7,324 bases of DNA. It comes from Anaerolineae bacterium (lineage in GTDB: Bacteria > Chloroflexota > Anaerolineae > 4572-78 > J111). A program made the position numbers and the translations under genes. The DNA lies in contig JAGRCC010000841.1 of the NCBI GenBank assembly GCA_020433785.1, positions 1 to 7,324 on the forward strand, given 5' to 3'. Below, one piece after another: positions 1 through 6,233 of the stretch; the stretch's first letter is position 1, and the number at the start of each line of letters is the position of its first letter. The notes below the pieces were generated by a model. That model was not told the DNA's origin, searched no databases, and saw nothing but the letters and a program-made list of their open reading frames with translations.

Positions 1-2
1 AC

Positions 3-95
3 GAACCGATTTTTTACATCATTCTGGGTTTAATCACCGGCCTACTGTTTGCCGGGGTGCTGATGTTTCTGCCCTTCATTCTAAATGCTTTATAA
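3..95 (+). CDS. C-terminal end of a membrane protein (5' end outside window)
   Basis: Frame 3 is open from the window edge and ends at a TAA at 93-95, giving 30 residues that start EPIFYIILGL and end FLPFILNAL. Almost every residue is hydrophobic, with two glycines and one proline in the middle, so this is most likely a C-terminal transmembrane helix with only a few residues after it. Nothing here identifies the family. It is on the opposite strand from the catabolic genes, and a tRNA gene with its own promoter lies between them, so it is probably unrelated to them. The call rests only on hydrophobicity and an in-frame stop, so chance reading of non-coding DNA is possible. Confidence 0.5.
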   Translation, partial: EPIFYIILGLITGLLFAGVLMFLPFILNAL

Positions 96-106
96 TATCG
101 GCTCAT

Positions 107-135
107 TTGCAAAAGAAATTTAAGCCTGGTATAGT
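107..135 (+). promoter_or_regulatory. Predicted sigma70-type promoter of tRNA-Lys
   Basis: A -35-like TTGCAA (107-112) and a -10-like TATAGT (130-135) are separated by exactly 17 bases. Transcription would start near 142, about a dozen bases before the mature tRNA 5' end, leaving a short leader for RNase P. The boxes match the bacterial housekeeping consensus at four of six and five of six positions. The position and spacing make this convincing, but it is a reading by eye. Confidence 0.6.
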
Positions 136-153
136 AATCAATCTCTCCCAAGC

Positions 154-226
154 AGGCTCGTAGCTCAATTGGCAGAGCAGCGGACTCTTAATCCGCGGGT
201 TGAGGGTTCGAGTCCCTCCGAGCCTA
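154..226 (+). tRNA. tRNA-Lys (anticodon CTT)
   Basis: A complete cloverleaf can be drawn. The 7-bp acceptor stem AGGCTCG (154-160) pairs perfectly with CGAGCCT (219-225), and the discriminator base is A226. The D stem is GCTC (163-166) with GAGC (175-178). The anticodon stem GCGGA/TCCGC encloses the loop CTCTTAA (185-191), which carries anticodon CTT at 187-189 and reads the lysine codon AAG. The T stem GAGGG/CCCTC encloses the loop TTCGAGT (207-213). The 3' CCA is not encoded and must be added after transcription. The gene faces the catabolic cluster tail to tail. Confidence 0.97.
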
Positions 227-247
227 TCAAGTTTCATTCGAACGACG

Positions 248-277
248 CCCCGGTGGGCAACCAATGGCCCACCGAGG
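248..277 (-). terminator. Hairpin between convergent tRNA-Lys and DUF993 gene, probable terminator
   Basis: CGGTGGGC (251-258) and GCCCACCG (267-274) form a perfect 8-bp stem around an 8-base loop, 20 bases beyond the stop of the DUF993 gene. Read as minus-strand RNA, the stem extends to 11 bp through a G-U wobble and two further G-C pairs; on the plus strand the same position is a C-A mismatch. It therefore looks better suited to ending the minus-strand operon, though it could serve both directions. No clear U-tract follows on either strand, so it may be a weak or Rho-assisted terminator, or only a 3'-end stabilising hairpin. Confidence 0.5.
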
Positions 278-297
278 TGTAATTACTCTCCATTGCG

Positions 298-1464
298 CTA
301 TTCTCCCACCCCGGCCACAGCCAACACCCGCCGCATCCGCTCGACCGCCAACTCCGGATGGATCAGCAGCCCGGCTCGATCGGCCAACTTGAACAGCTCC
401 GTCAAGTGAAGCATTGAGCGCGCGCTCTCCTGCCCGCCGACCATCTTAAAATGCGATTGATGACCGTTAAGGTAAGCCATGAAAACGACGCCGGTTTTGT
501 AGTAGTATGTCGGCGCCTGGAAGATGTGGCGAGATAGCGCTACGGTCGGCGCTAGGATCGACTCGAATCGCTCGGTGTCACCGCCATCCAGCGCCTGAAT
601 CGCGGCCGAAGCGGCCGGAGCGATGGCGTCGAAGATGCCCAGGAGAGCGTGGCTGTAACCCTGCTCATCGCCGCGAATGAGTTCGGGGTAGTTGAAGTCG
701 TCGCCGGTGTACATACGGACTCCCGCCGGCAGCCGGCGGCGCATATCGATTTCCGACTGAGCATCCAACAGCGAGATTTTGACCCCATCGACCTTCGCCG
801 CATAGTCGCCGATGATGTGGAGGCAGGTATCCATCGCCGTCTCGACGTCGCGCGATCCCCAATAGCCGGCCAGCGCCGGATCAAACATATCGCCCAACCA
901 ATGGATCACCACCGGCTGTGACACCTGTCCTAGAATTTTACCGTAAACTCGCACATAGTCTTCGGGATCGGTGGCGCAGGCCGCCAGCGCCCGGCTGGCC
1001 ATCAGAATGACCCGCCCGCCGACGCCTTCCACAAAGCCGACCTGCTCTTCATAGGCGGCTTCCACCTGCTCCAGCGTCAGGTCCGGGTGCGGCGCGAGAT
1101 GATCGGTACCTGCGCCGCAGGCGATGTTACCGCCCTCGGCCCGCGCCTCGGCTATCGAGCAACGAATGAGTTCCTGCGTCGTCGCCCAATCCAGCCCCAT
1201 CCCGCGCTGGGCCGTGTCCATCGCCTCGGCCACCGATAGCCCCAGCGACCACAGATAGCGCCGGTAGGCCAGCGTAGCCTCCCAATCTAGCGCGGTTTCC
1301 AGGGTGGGATTGATATCCGCCAGCGGGTCGCACACCACATGCGCGGCCGAATAAGCGATTCGGCTCGTCAGCGATCCGACCGGCGGGCTAAACTTCGCCG
1401 GCGGGCTGAGGGTGTAAGACTCTAGCAAACCGTCGGCGTTAGGTAGTTGCAAATTAAGTGACAT
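298..1464 (-). CDS. DUF993 / dihydrodipicolinate synthase-like TIM-barrel protein, putative Schiff-base aldolase or lyase
   Basis: A 388-residue protein that I recognise as the DUF993 family, often annotated 'dihydrodipicolinate synthase family protein'. No reaction is established for it that I know of. Two motifs support a DapA-type (beta/alpha)8 barrel: DGVKISLLD, whose Lys229 sits where DapA-family enzymes carry the Schiff-base lysine, and YTGDDFNYPELI (252-263), resembling the GDD segment of DapA. A likely role is reversible aldol cleavage or condensation of a keto-acid or keto-sugar; this is inference. There is no signal peptide, so it should be cytosolic. The ATG at 1462-1464 is preceded by GAGGAG (1473-1478) eight bases upstream. 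It is the last gene of the cluster, 102 bases after Gfo-4, a partner I recall next to DUF993 genes elsewhere. Confidence 0.9.
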   Translation of the reverse strand: MSLNLQLPNADGLLESYTLSPPAKFSPPVGSLTSRIAYSAAHVVCDPLADINPTLETALDWEATLAYRRYLWSLGLSVAEAMDTAQRGMGLDWATTQELIRCSIAEARAEGGNIACGAGTDHLAPHPDLTLEQVEAAYEEQVGFVEGVGGRVILMASRALAACATDPEDYVRVYGKILGQVSQPVVIHWLGDMFDPALAGYWGSRDVETAMDTCLHIIGDYAAKVDGVKISLLDAQSEIDMRRRLPAGVRMYTGDDFNYPELIRGDEQGYSHALLGIFDAIAPAASAAIQALDGGDTERFESILAPTVALSRHIFQAPTYYYKTGVVFMAYLNGHQSHFKMVGGQESARSMLHLTELFKLADRAGLLIHPELAVERMRRVLAVAGVGE

Positions 1465-1489
1465 GGCGTTTACTCCTCTAATTTCCGTT

Positions 1490-1549
1490 GGAGCATCAAA
1501 GCTTGCTTTGATCTTTCATTGACGGTGACAAAGCTTGCTTTGTCGCTCC
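1490..1549. repeat. Paired-hairpin intergenic element between Gfo-4 and DUF993 gene
   Basis: Two near-identical perfect palindromes lie 14 bases apart: ATCAAAGC-TT-GCTTTGAT (1495-1512) and GACAAAGC-TT-GCTTTGTC (1527-1544). They share the 12-base core AAAGCTTGCTTT. The pair is bounded by the inverted pentamers GGAGC (1490-1494) and GCTCC (1545-1549), so the whole unit can also fold back on itself. It fills most of the gap between Gfo-4 and the DUF993 gene, and stops short of the ribosome binding site. It resembles REP/BIME-type elements. In mRNA it could slow 3' exonuclease decay or partly terminate transcription; neither is shown by the sequence. Confidence 0.75.
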
Positions 1550-1566
1550 TATATATTCGCTAATCT

Positions 1567-2715
1567 CTAATCTAGTTCGGGTAGATCCACCCAGCAGCGT
1601 TCTTCCCAAGATTTGAGGCCCATCTCGGCCAGTTGTACCCCTTTGGCGCCTTCCAAGAGAGTCCACGGAAACGGCGTGTCTTTGACCACGTGCTTGAGGA
1701 ACATTTCCCACTGGACTTTGAAAGCGTTGTCGTAGATTTGATTGGTCGGGACGCGCTGCCAGGTCTCGAAGAAGTCGATCGGGCTGTCGATGTCGGGATT
1801 CCAGATCGGTTTGGGTGTAAAGGAGTCGTGTTGAATGACACAGTCGCGCAGTCCGGCCACGGCGCTGCCGCGTGTGCCGTCCACCTGCAAGGTCAACAGA
1901 TCGTCGCGCCGGACGCGGACGGCCCACGAGGAGTTGAACTGGCAGATGACGCCGTTGTTCAGTTCAAAGGTGGCGTAGGCCGCGTCATCGGCGGTGCAGG
2001 TGTACTCGTGGCCGTTCTCATCGATCCGTTTATCGATGTGGGTCGCGCCCAGACAAGAGACGGCTTTGATCGAACCAAACAGATTGTCGATGACGTAGCG
2101 CCAGTGGGCAAACATATCCAAGATCATACCGCCGCCGTCTTCTTGGCGATAATTCCACGACGGTCGCTGGGTAGGCTGGCCGAAGCCATCAAAGACCCAA
2201 TATCCGAACTCACCGCGAACGGACAGAATCCGGCCAAAATAGCCGGTGTCAATTAAATATTTGAGCTTGAGCAGGCCGGGCAGAAACAGCTTGTCCTGAA
2301 CTACGCCATTTTTCAGACCGACCTCGCGGGCCTCGTGATACAACGCCAGGGCGTCGGCGGTGTTGGTGGCGGTCGGCTTTTCGCAGTAGATGCTCTTCCG
2401 GGCCGTGATGGCTTTGCGCACGGCATCAACCCGCAGGTTCGTGAGCTGGGCATCGAAATAGATTTGGTTGTCGGGGTCGCTCAGACAATCATCGATATCG
2501 GTCGAGTAACGGGTTAGGCCGAATGACTCGGCCAATGCTTGCAGCTTGTTCACATTGCGCCCCACCAGCACCGGCTCGGGCATAATCACTTCATCCGCGC
2601 TGATTTTAACCCCGCCCTGCTGTCTAATCGCCACAATCGAGCGAATCAGATGCTGGTTCGTTCCCATCCGGCCGGTAACGCCGTTCATAATGATGCCAAC
2701 GTGATGTGTTTTCAT
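1567..2715 (-). CDS. Gfo/Idh/MocA family oxidoreductase (Gfo-4), DUF993-associated type
   Basis: A 382-residue cytosolic dehydrogenase-like protein. The N-terminal Rossmann fold starts VGIIMNGVTGRMGTNQHL, with a GVTGRMG phosphate-binding loop (12-18) that resembles DapB more than the usual GxGxxG/A. The CEKP motif (111-114) supplies the conserved lysine Lys113. The C-terminal domain carries GGGMILDMFAHW with Asp200 and His204, the canonical acid/His pair, so this copy looks catalytically complete. The expected role is NAD(P)-dependent oxidation or reduction of a sugar or cyclitol hydroxyl/keto group. I recall proteins with this MNGVTGRMG opening and the VVQDKLFLPGLLKL stretch next to DUF993 proteins, which fits its place upstream of one here. 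The ATG is preceded by AAGGAG (2721-2726) five bases away. It starts 87 bases after the TIM-barrel gene. The substrate is unknown. Confidence 0.93.
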   Translation of the reverse strand: MKTHHVGIIMNGVTGRMGTNQHLIRSIVAIRQQGGVKISADEVIMPEPVLVGRNVNKLQALAESFGLTRYSTDIDDCLSDPDNQIYFDAQLTNLRVDAVRKAITARKSIYCEKPTATNTADALALYHEAREVGLKNGVVQDKLFLPGLLKLKYLIDTGYFGRILSVRGEFGYWVFDGFGQPTQRPSWNYRQEDGGGMILDMFAHWRYVIDNLFGSIKAVSCLGATHIDKRIDENGHEYTCTADDAAYATFELNNGVICQFNSSWAVRVRRDDLLTLQVDGTRGSAVAGLRDCVIQHDSFTPKPIWNPDIDSPIDFFETWQRVPTNQIYDNAFKVQWEMFLKHVVKDTPFPWTLLEGAKGVQLAEMGLKSWEERCWVDLPELD

Positions 2716-2733
2716 GGTGTCTCCTTATAAAGT

Positions 2734-2794
2734 CGCAACTGTAGAGCGAACTTTAGTTTGCTCGCTGTTGCGGACAAGCTAAAGCTCGTCCTAC
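2734..2794. repeat. Paired-hairpin intergenic element between TIM-barrel gene and Gfo-4
   Basis: The first stem-loop is GAGCGAAC-TTTA-GTTTGCTC (2744-2763), with one G-T type mismatch, closed again by CGCAAC (2734-2739) and GTTGCG (2767-2772). The second is GGACAAGCT-AA-AGCTCGTCC (2772-2791), also with one wobble-type mismatch. GTAG (2741-2744) and CTAC (2791-2794) bracket the pair. The architecture matches the element at 1490-1549: two similar hairpins inside short inverted ends, filling an intercistronic gap, although the bases differ. The wobble substitutions inside the stems suggest that RNA structure has been kept while sequence drifted. Confidence 0.7.
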
Positions 2795-2802
2795 GAAGTT
2801 TT

Positions 2803-3627
2803 TTACACGTATTCCAAATACGCCGCTTTTATTTTTTGTAAAAAGATCGACTGATCTTCAGCCCAATATTTATTTGAAAAGATTTCTACTTCATTGAAGC
2901 CATCAAAACCCGCCTGCTCCACCCAGCCGCGAATAGTGGGAATAGGGATGCACCCTTCGCCCATTAGGCCGCGATCATTGAGCATATCTTCAGTGGGCGT
3001 TTTCCAATCGCAGACATGAAAGGCGAACAGCCAGCCGCCTTGCCCGCAGCGTCGAATCTCCGCCTCCAAAGCCGGGTCCCACCACAGGTGATAGACATCC
3101 ACGGCGACGCCCACAAAAGGCGAGTCGAGCGCCGCGCACATATCGTTGGCCTGCTTCAGCGTATTAATCGCCGAACGGCTGTCGGCGTACATGGGGTGTA
3201 GTGGCTCGATGGCGAGTTTGACCCCGCAGGCGGTGGCGTGGGGCAGCACGGCGGTGATGCCGTCGCGAATCTGCTGGCGCGACACGTCCAGCGACTGGCC
3301 CGGCGTCGCCCCGCAGACTAAGACCACCAATGGCGCGCCCAAGGCGGCGGCCTCGTCGATCGCCCGCCGGTTGTCGTTGATGGCCGCTTGCCGACCGGCG
3401 GCATCGAGCGCCGGAAAGAAGCCGCCGCGACAGAGCGAGACAACAGCCAGCCCGGCCTCGCGAATGCGCCGACCGGTCGCCGCCCCATCGCGCCCTTCGA
3501 GCGCCTGCCGCCACACGGTAATCCCGGCCACTTCGGCCCGGCGGTACTGCTCGATGGCTTCTTCGATGGACCACGGTTTGGTGGTGATGGTGTGAATACA
3601 CAGTTTAGAACTGTCTGGTAAAGTCAT
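2803..3627 (-). CDS. Sugar phosphate isomerase/epimerase-like TIM-barrel protein (AP_endonuc_2 / xylose isomerase-like)
   Basis: A 274-residue protein of the xylose-isomerase-like TIM-barrel superfamily. The expected metal ligands lie on successive strands: Glu141 in LAIEPLHP, Asp177 and His180 in VAVDVYHLWWDP, His204 in FAFHVCDW, and Glu246 or Glu248 in FNEVEIFSNKYW. Relatives include inosose dehydratase, inosose and ketose isomerases, and the lyase subunits that act on 3-keto glycosides, so isomerisation, epimerisation, dehydration or beta-elimination of a keto-sugar is plausible. The frame stays open for 53 more codons upstream, but that stretch is Arg/Gly-rich shadow of Gfo-3. The chosen ATG at 3625-3627 overlaps the Gfo-3 stop as ATGA, a 4-base overlap typical of translational coupling. 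A weak GTGGGG lies just upstream. Confidence 0.92.
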   Translation of the reverse strand: MTLPDSSKLCIHTITTKPWSIEEAIEQYRRAEVAGITVWRQALEGRDGAATGRRIREAGLAVVSLCRGGFFPALDAAGRQAAINDNRRAIDEAAALGAPLVVLVCGATPGQSLDVSRQQIRDGITAVLPHATACGVKLAIEPLHPMYADSRSAINTLKQANDMCAALDSPFVGVAVDVYHLWWDPALEAEIRRCGQGGWLFAFHVCDWKTPTEDMLNDRGLMGEGCIPIPTIRGWVEQAGFDGFNEVEIFSNKYWAEDQSIFLQKIKAAYLEYV

Positions 3628-4829
3628 AATGTTAACCCCACCCGCCGGCCGCTGGCCGCGGCCAGATAAGCGGCATAGACCACCCGCACGACATCCAACC
3701 CCAACCGCCCATCGGCTCGAGCCGGACGATCTTCGGCCACGGCGGCGACAAAATCCTGGCACATGGGCAGATGGCCGGAACTCCAATCCTCGTTGGGCAT
3801 GGGGGTGGTCCAGCCGGCGCTGGTACTGACCTTTTCCATAATATAGGCGTCGCCGAACACGCCGGGACCCGGCCCGTAGGCTTGGAGCAGGTTATTGGGG
3901 CTGAGGTTGCAGTTCAGGCGGCTGTTCGACATGAAAATCTCTAGCTTGCTCTCCATCCCGCCCAGCACGGCATCGGAGGCGTTGGCCACGGCTCGGCTGC
4001 CGTCATCGAAGGTGATGATGACCGCCGCCCAATTTTCGACATCCTGCCAGCCGGTGGTGATCCACGGCTGCGCCTCGGCGGCGACAGAGGCGATGCGGCT
4101 CAGATCGCCCACCTCGGCGCTGACCGCGACCGGGCGAATGGGTTGGCCACGGCGAGCCACCCCCTCCTGCTGCTTCAAGTACAACATCGCGCCGATGGGG
4201 TGTGCCCCCAAGCGCAGCAGCGCCCCGCCGCCGGTGTAGCGCCAGATCTTGGAGTAGGGCGAATGCGATCCGCTGTGGCACTCGCCGCCGCGCATCTCGA
4301 TGATGGTGCCTTGCGCGGTCGTGATCAATTCTTCGGCTTTGACAAGTGAGGGGGCGTAGATCCAGTTTTCGCCGTACATCAGTTTGACCCCGCCGCGTTC
4401 GGCAGCCTCGATTATGGCCTGGGCGTCTTGGGCGGCCACGGTCAGCATGTGTTGGCGGTCAACGGCCGAGATGGCCTCATCACTGGCATCCGCCGGTAAA
4501 TCTTGCCCGACGTAGGCCGTCAACGGTTTGGTGCAGACAATGTGCTTGCCGACTGCCGCTGCTGCTTCGGCGATGGGGCGGTGCAGGTGATTTGGCACGC
4601 ACAGATCGACCATCTCGACTTCGGGCAGCGCCAGCAGTTGGTGGTAATCCGTATAGTGATGGGGCACGTGGTAGCGTTCGGCGAATTTTACGGCGCTGGC
4701 TTCGCTGCGGGCGGCCACGGCTACAATGTCGGCGTGGTAGCCGCTGACTTGAGCGTAGCAGCGCGCGCGTGTTTCGGCCAGAAAGCCGGCCCCGATGACG
4801 CCGATGCCGACATGTTTTTGTTTAGTCAT
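3624..4829 (-). CDS. Gfo/Idh/MocA family oxidoreductase (Gfo-3), variant active site
   Basis: A 401-residue protein with a standard Rossmann start, GIGVIGAGFLAETRARCY, so dinucleotide binding looks intact. Two key motifs differ from the canonical family. The EKP motif reads CTKPL, with Thr100 for Glu and Lys101 kept. The catalytic-helix motif reads GGGALLRLGAHPIGAML, with Arg206 where most members have Asp and His210 kept. Residues about 106-130 form an extra acidic segment before the next helix. These features read like a conserved subfamily rather than decay, because the frame is intact and surrounding motifs such as MYGENWIYAP are well formed. The frame extends 30 codons upstream of the chosen ATG (4827-4829), but a strong AGGAGGT (4835-4841) five bases upstream fixes the start. 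It overlaps Gfo-2 by 8 bases. The reaction is unknown. Confidence 0.92.
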   Translation of the reverse strand: MTKQKHVGIGVIGAGFLAETRARCYAQVSGYHADIVAVAARSEASAVKFAERYHVPHHYTDYHQLLALPEVEMVDLCVPNHLHRPIAEAAAAVGKHIVCTKPLTAYVGQDLPADASDEAISAVDRQHMLTVAAQDAQAIIEAAERGGVKLMYGENWIYAPSLVKAEELITTAQGTIIEMRGGECHSGSHSPYSKIWRYTGGGALLRLGAHPIGAMLYLKQQEGVARRGQPIRPVAVSAEVGDLSRIASVAAEAQPWITTGWQDVENWAAVIITFDDGSRAVANASDAVLGGMESKLEIFMSNSRLNCNLSPNNLLQAYGPGPGVFGDAYIMEKVSTSAGWTTPMPNEDWSSGHLPMCQDFVAAVAEDRPARADGRLGLDVVRVVYAAYLAAASGRRVGLTL

Positions 4830-5904
4830 GATGCACCTCCTGGGGCCGCCAATTGGCGTACTTGGGATGGTCCGGCCCGATGGGCAGCTCGACCGAGCGG
4901 TCCGTCTCCGCCGAGGCATACAGCGCCGTCACCAGTTCTAATGAAGCGCGAGCGTCGGCCAGCGTGACCGGCAGTTCGGCGCCGCTCTGGAGGGCCTGAT
5001 AGAAGCGATAGAACTGGCCGGGGAACCGTTCCGGCAGGGGCTCGAAGCGGGCCAGCGTCTCCTGAATGTGGGTGTCAATCTCCGCCGAGTCGCCGCAGTA
5101 GGTCCACGGTTCGAAGCTGTTGTGGTAGGGCCGGGTATTGCTTTCGGCCATCAGGTGGCTGAAGCAGAAACGGTGGCGGCTAATCTCCATGGCCGAGCCG
5201 GTGGTGACCGACAGCGACGCCAGCGAACCATCGGCCATTTCCAGCGAGGCCGACACGCAATCTTCGGTTTCGATGGCGTTGACCAGGGTTTTGGTGCGGG
5301 CGAAGACGCTTTTGACCGGCCCAACAATGTAAGTCAACAGATCATGGGCGTGAATGGCCAACGTCACCAGCGCCCCGCCCAGTTCAGTCTCCCATTTGCC
5401 GCGCCAGGGCACAGCGTAATAGGGCGGCCGCCGTCGCCAGGCTGTTTCGACCGTGGTTAGATAGGCTTGGCCGGCCACGCCCTGATCGACCAGAAACTTC
5501 AGCTTTTGGATGCCCAACCCATAGCGATATTGGAAGATCGGCATCACCCGCTTGCCCGACTCGGCTTCGGCGGCGATGAGTTGATCGATTTCCCGCAGCG
5601 AACCGGCTACCGGCTTTTCGCAGATGACGTGTTTGCCCGCGGCCAGCGCTTGCAGCGTGTGCGGAAAGTGGAGGAAGGACGGCGTGCAAACGTCGATCAC
5701 GTCCAGATCATCCATCCGGCACAACTCGGCCAGATCGGTCACCACGCGGGGGACGCCGCAGCTTTCGGCCACGGCGGCGGCCCTGGCCCGGTCAAGGTCG
5801 CACAGCGCCAGCACTTCAAACATATCGGGCAGGGTTTGATAGCTTTCAATATGAGATTGGCCGATGCCGCTGCCAACGACACCGACTTTGAGTGTTTTAG
5901 TCAT
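4822..5904 (-). CDS. Gfo/Idh/MocA family oxidoreductase (Gfo-2)
   Basis: A 360-residue sugar-dehydrogenase-like protein. The N-terminal Rossmann motif is VGVVGSGIGQSHIESYQ with GSGIG at 11-15. CEKPVAG carries the conserved Lys97. The catalytic segment reads GGALVTLAIHAHDLL: His185 is in place, but the residue four before it is Thr181 rather than Asp, followed by His187-Asp188. The Thr/Asn type of this motif occurs in other Gfo/Idh branches, so activity is still likely. Expected chemistry is NAD(P)-linked oxidation or reduction of a sugar-like substrate. The ATG at 5902-5904 has AGGA (5914-5917) nine bases upstream. The stop at 4822-4824 lies inside the start region of Gfo-3, so the two genes are probably translated together. 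Upstream lies the fold-back element, not a coding sequence. Confidence 0.94.
   Translation of the reverse strand: MTKTLKVGVVGSGIGQSHIESYQTLPDMFEVLALCDLDRARAAAVAESCGVPRVVTDLAELCRMDDLDVIDVCTPSFLHFPHTLQALAAGKHVICEKPVAGSLREIDQLIAAEAESGKRVMPIFQYRYGLGIQKLKFLVDQGVAGQAYLTTVETAWRRRPPYYAVPWRGKWETELGGALVTLAIHAHDLLTYIVGPVKSVFARTKTLVNAIETEDCVSASLEMADGSLASLSVTTGSAMEISRHRFCFSHLMAESNTRPYHNSFEPWTYCGDSAEIDTHIQETLARFEPLPERFPGQFYRFYQALQSGAELPVTLADARASLELVTALYASAETDRSVELPIGPDHPKYANWRPQEVHHD
4835..4841 (-). promoter_or_regulatory. Strong ribosome binding site deciding the Gfo-3 start
   Basis: Minus-strand AGGAGGT, a near-perfect anti-16S match, lies five bases from the ATG at 4827-4829. It sits within the last codons of Gfo-2. 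It rules out the longer reading frame that would begin 30 codons further upstream. Confidence 0.85.
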
Positions 5905-5924
5905 TGTTCGATATCCTAAGGTAA

Positions 5925-6223
5925 GTGGGGTGGAGATTGGGAGACTGGAGATTGGAGACTGGAGATTATTAACTTGTGTTCAAGAATTGAAGTTGTGACT
6001 GTCATTTCGCAGCCGGAGGCGGAGAAATCCCTCAGGCATTTCAATAATTGAAGCAACCACCGGAAAAACTGACGTTGTCGCTTTAAATCTTCCCAACCAG
6101 ACATCGTTTGATTGTATGGTTTCAGGGATTTCTCCGCTATCGCTGCGAAATGACATGAACGCATTCTATTGTCGAACTCAGGTTAATATGATCCAATCTC
6201 CTAATCTCCAGTCTCATCCCCAC
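5925..6223. repeat. About 300-base fold-back (long inverted repeat) element, MITE-like, between Gfo-1 and Gfo-2
   Basis: The 329-base gap between Gfo-2 and Gfo-1 holds no convincing gene and is mostly one long imperfect inverted repeat. From outside in, matching arms are GTGGGG (5925-5930) with 6218-6223; GAGACTGGAGATT (5955-5967) with 6203-6215; TATTAAC (5967-5973) with 6182-6188; TGTCATTTCGCAGC (6000-6013) with 6142-6155; and GCGGAGAAATCCCT (6019-6032) with 6124-6137. The last two are perfect 14-mers separated by only 5 and 4 bases. Arms are about 110 bases and the central spacer, roughly 6036-6120, is less paired. I see no transposase, so this would be a non-autonomous element or a giant hairpin. 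The TGTCATTTCG...GAGAAATC core resembles widespread bacterial intergenic repeats. It could weaken or end transcription between Gfo-1 and Gfo-2. Confidence 0.8.
5931..5968. repeat. Short purine-rich tandem repeat
   Basis: TGGAGATTGGGAGAC (5931-5945), TGGAGATTGGAGAC (5946-5959) and the partial copy TGGAGATTA (5960-5968) form about 2.5 units of 14-15 bases in the outer left arm of the fold-back element. A shorter, degenerate counterpart lies in inverted orientation at about 6194-6215. It does not resemble a CRISPR array because there are no spacers. Confidence 0.75.
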
Positions 6224-6233
6224 ACTAAATTTA

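Noticed and set aside
1633..2256. A 207-codon plus-strand open frame
   Set aside because: It lies wholly antisense to Gfo-4, whose product has clear family motifs; the antisense translation shows no recognisable domain. It is a GC-rich shadow frame.
3146..3595. A 149-codon plus-strand open frame, with overlapping frames on both strands
   Set aside because: It is antisense to the TIM-barrel gene and rich in Ala, Ser, Arg and Pro, typical of shadow frames.
3628..3786. N-terminal extension of the TIM-barrel gene by 53 codons
   Set aside because: The extension is Arg/Gly-rich and is the out-of-frame shadow of the Gfo-3 C-terminus; the ATGA overlap gives a normal start.
4830..4919. N-terminal extension of Gfo-3 by 30 codons
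   Set aside because: The extension is Arg/Pro/Ser-rich and lies in the Gfo-2 coding sequence; the strong ribosome binding site supports the later ATG.
5467..5919. A 150-codon plus-strand open frame
   Set aside because: It is antisense to the N-terminal half of Gfo-2, including the Rossmann and EKP region, with no domain of its own.
5931..5968. Possible CRISPR array
   Set aside because: The units are contiguous 14-15-mers without spacers and there are no cas genes in the window.
5916..6164. An 82-codon minus-strand frame in the Gfo-1/Gfo-2 gap
   Set aside because: It lies inside the fold-back element, covers both repeat arms and has no family resemblance; the inverted repeat explains the sequence better.
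5905..6233. Possible internal minus-strand promoter for Gfo-2 within the fold-back element
   Set aside because: Several AT-rich hexamers resemble -10 boxes, but none has a good -35 at 16-18 bases. Mapping transcript starts would settle it.
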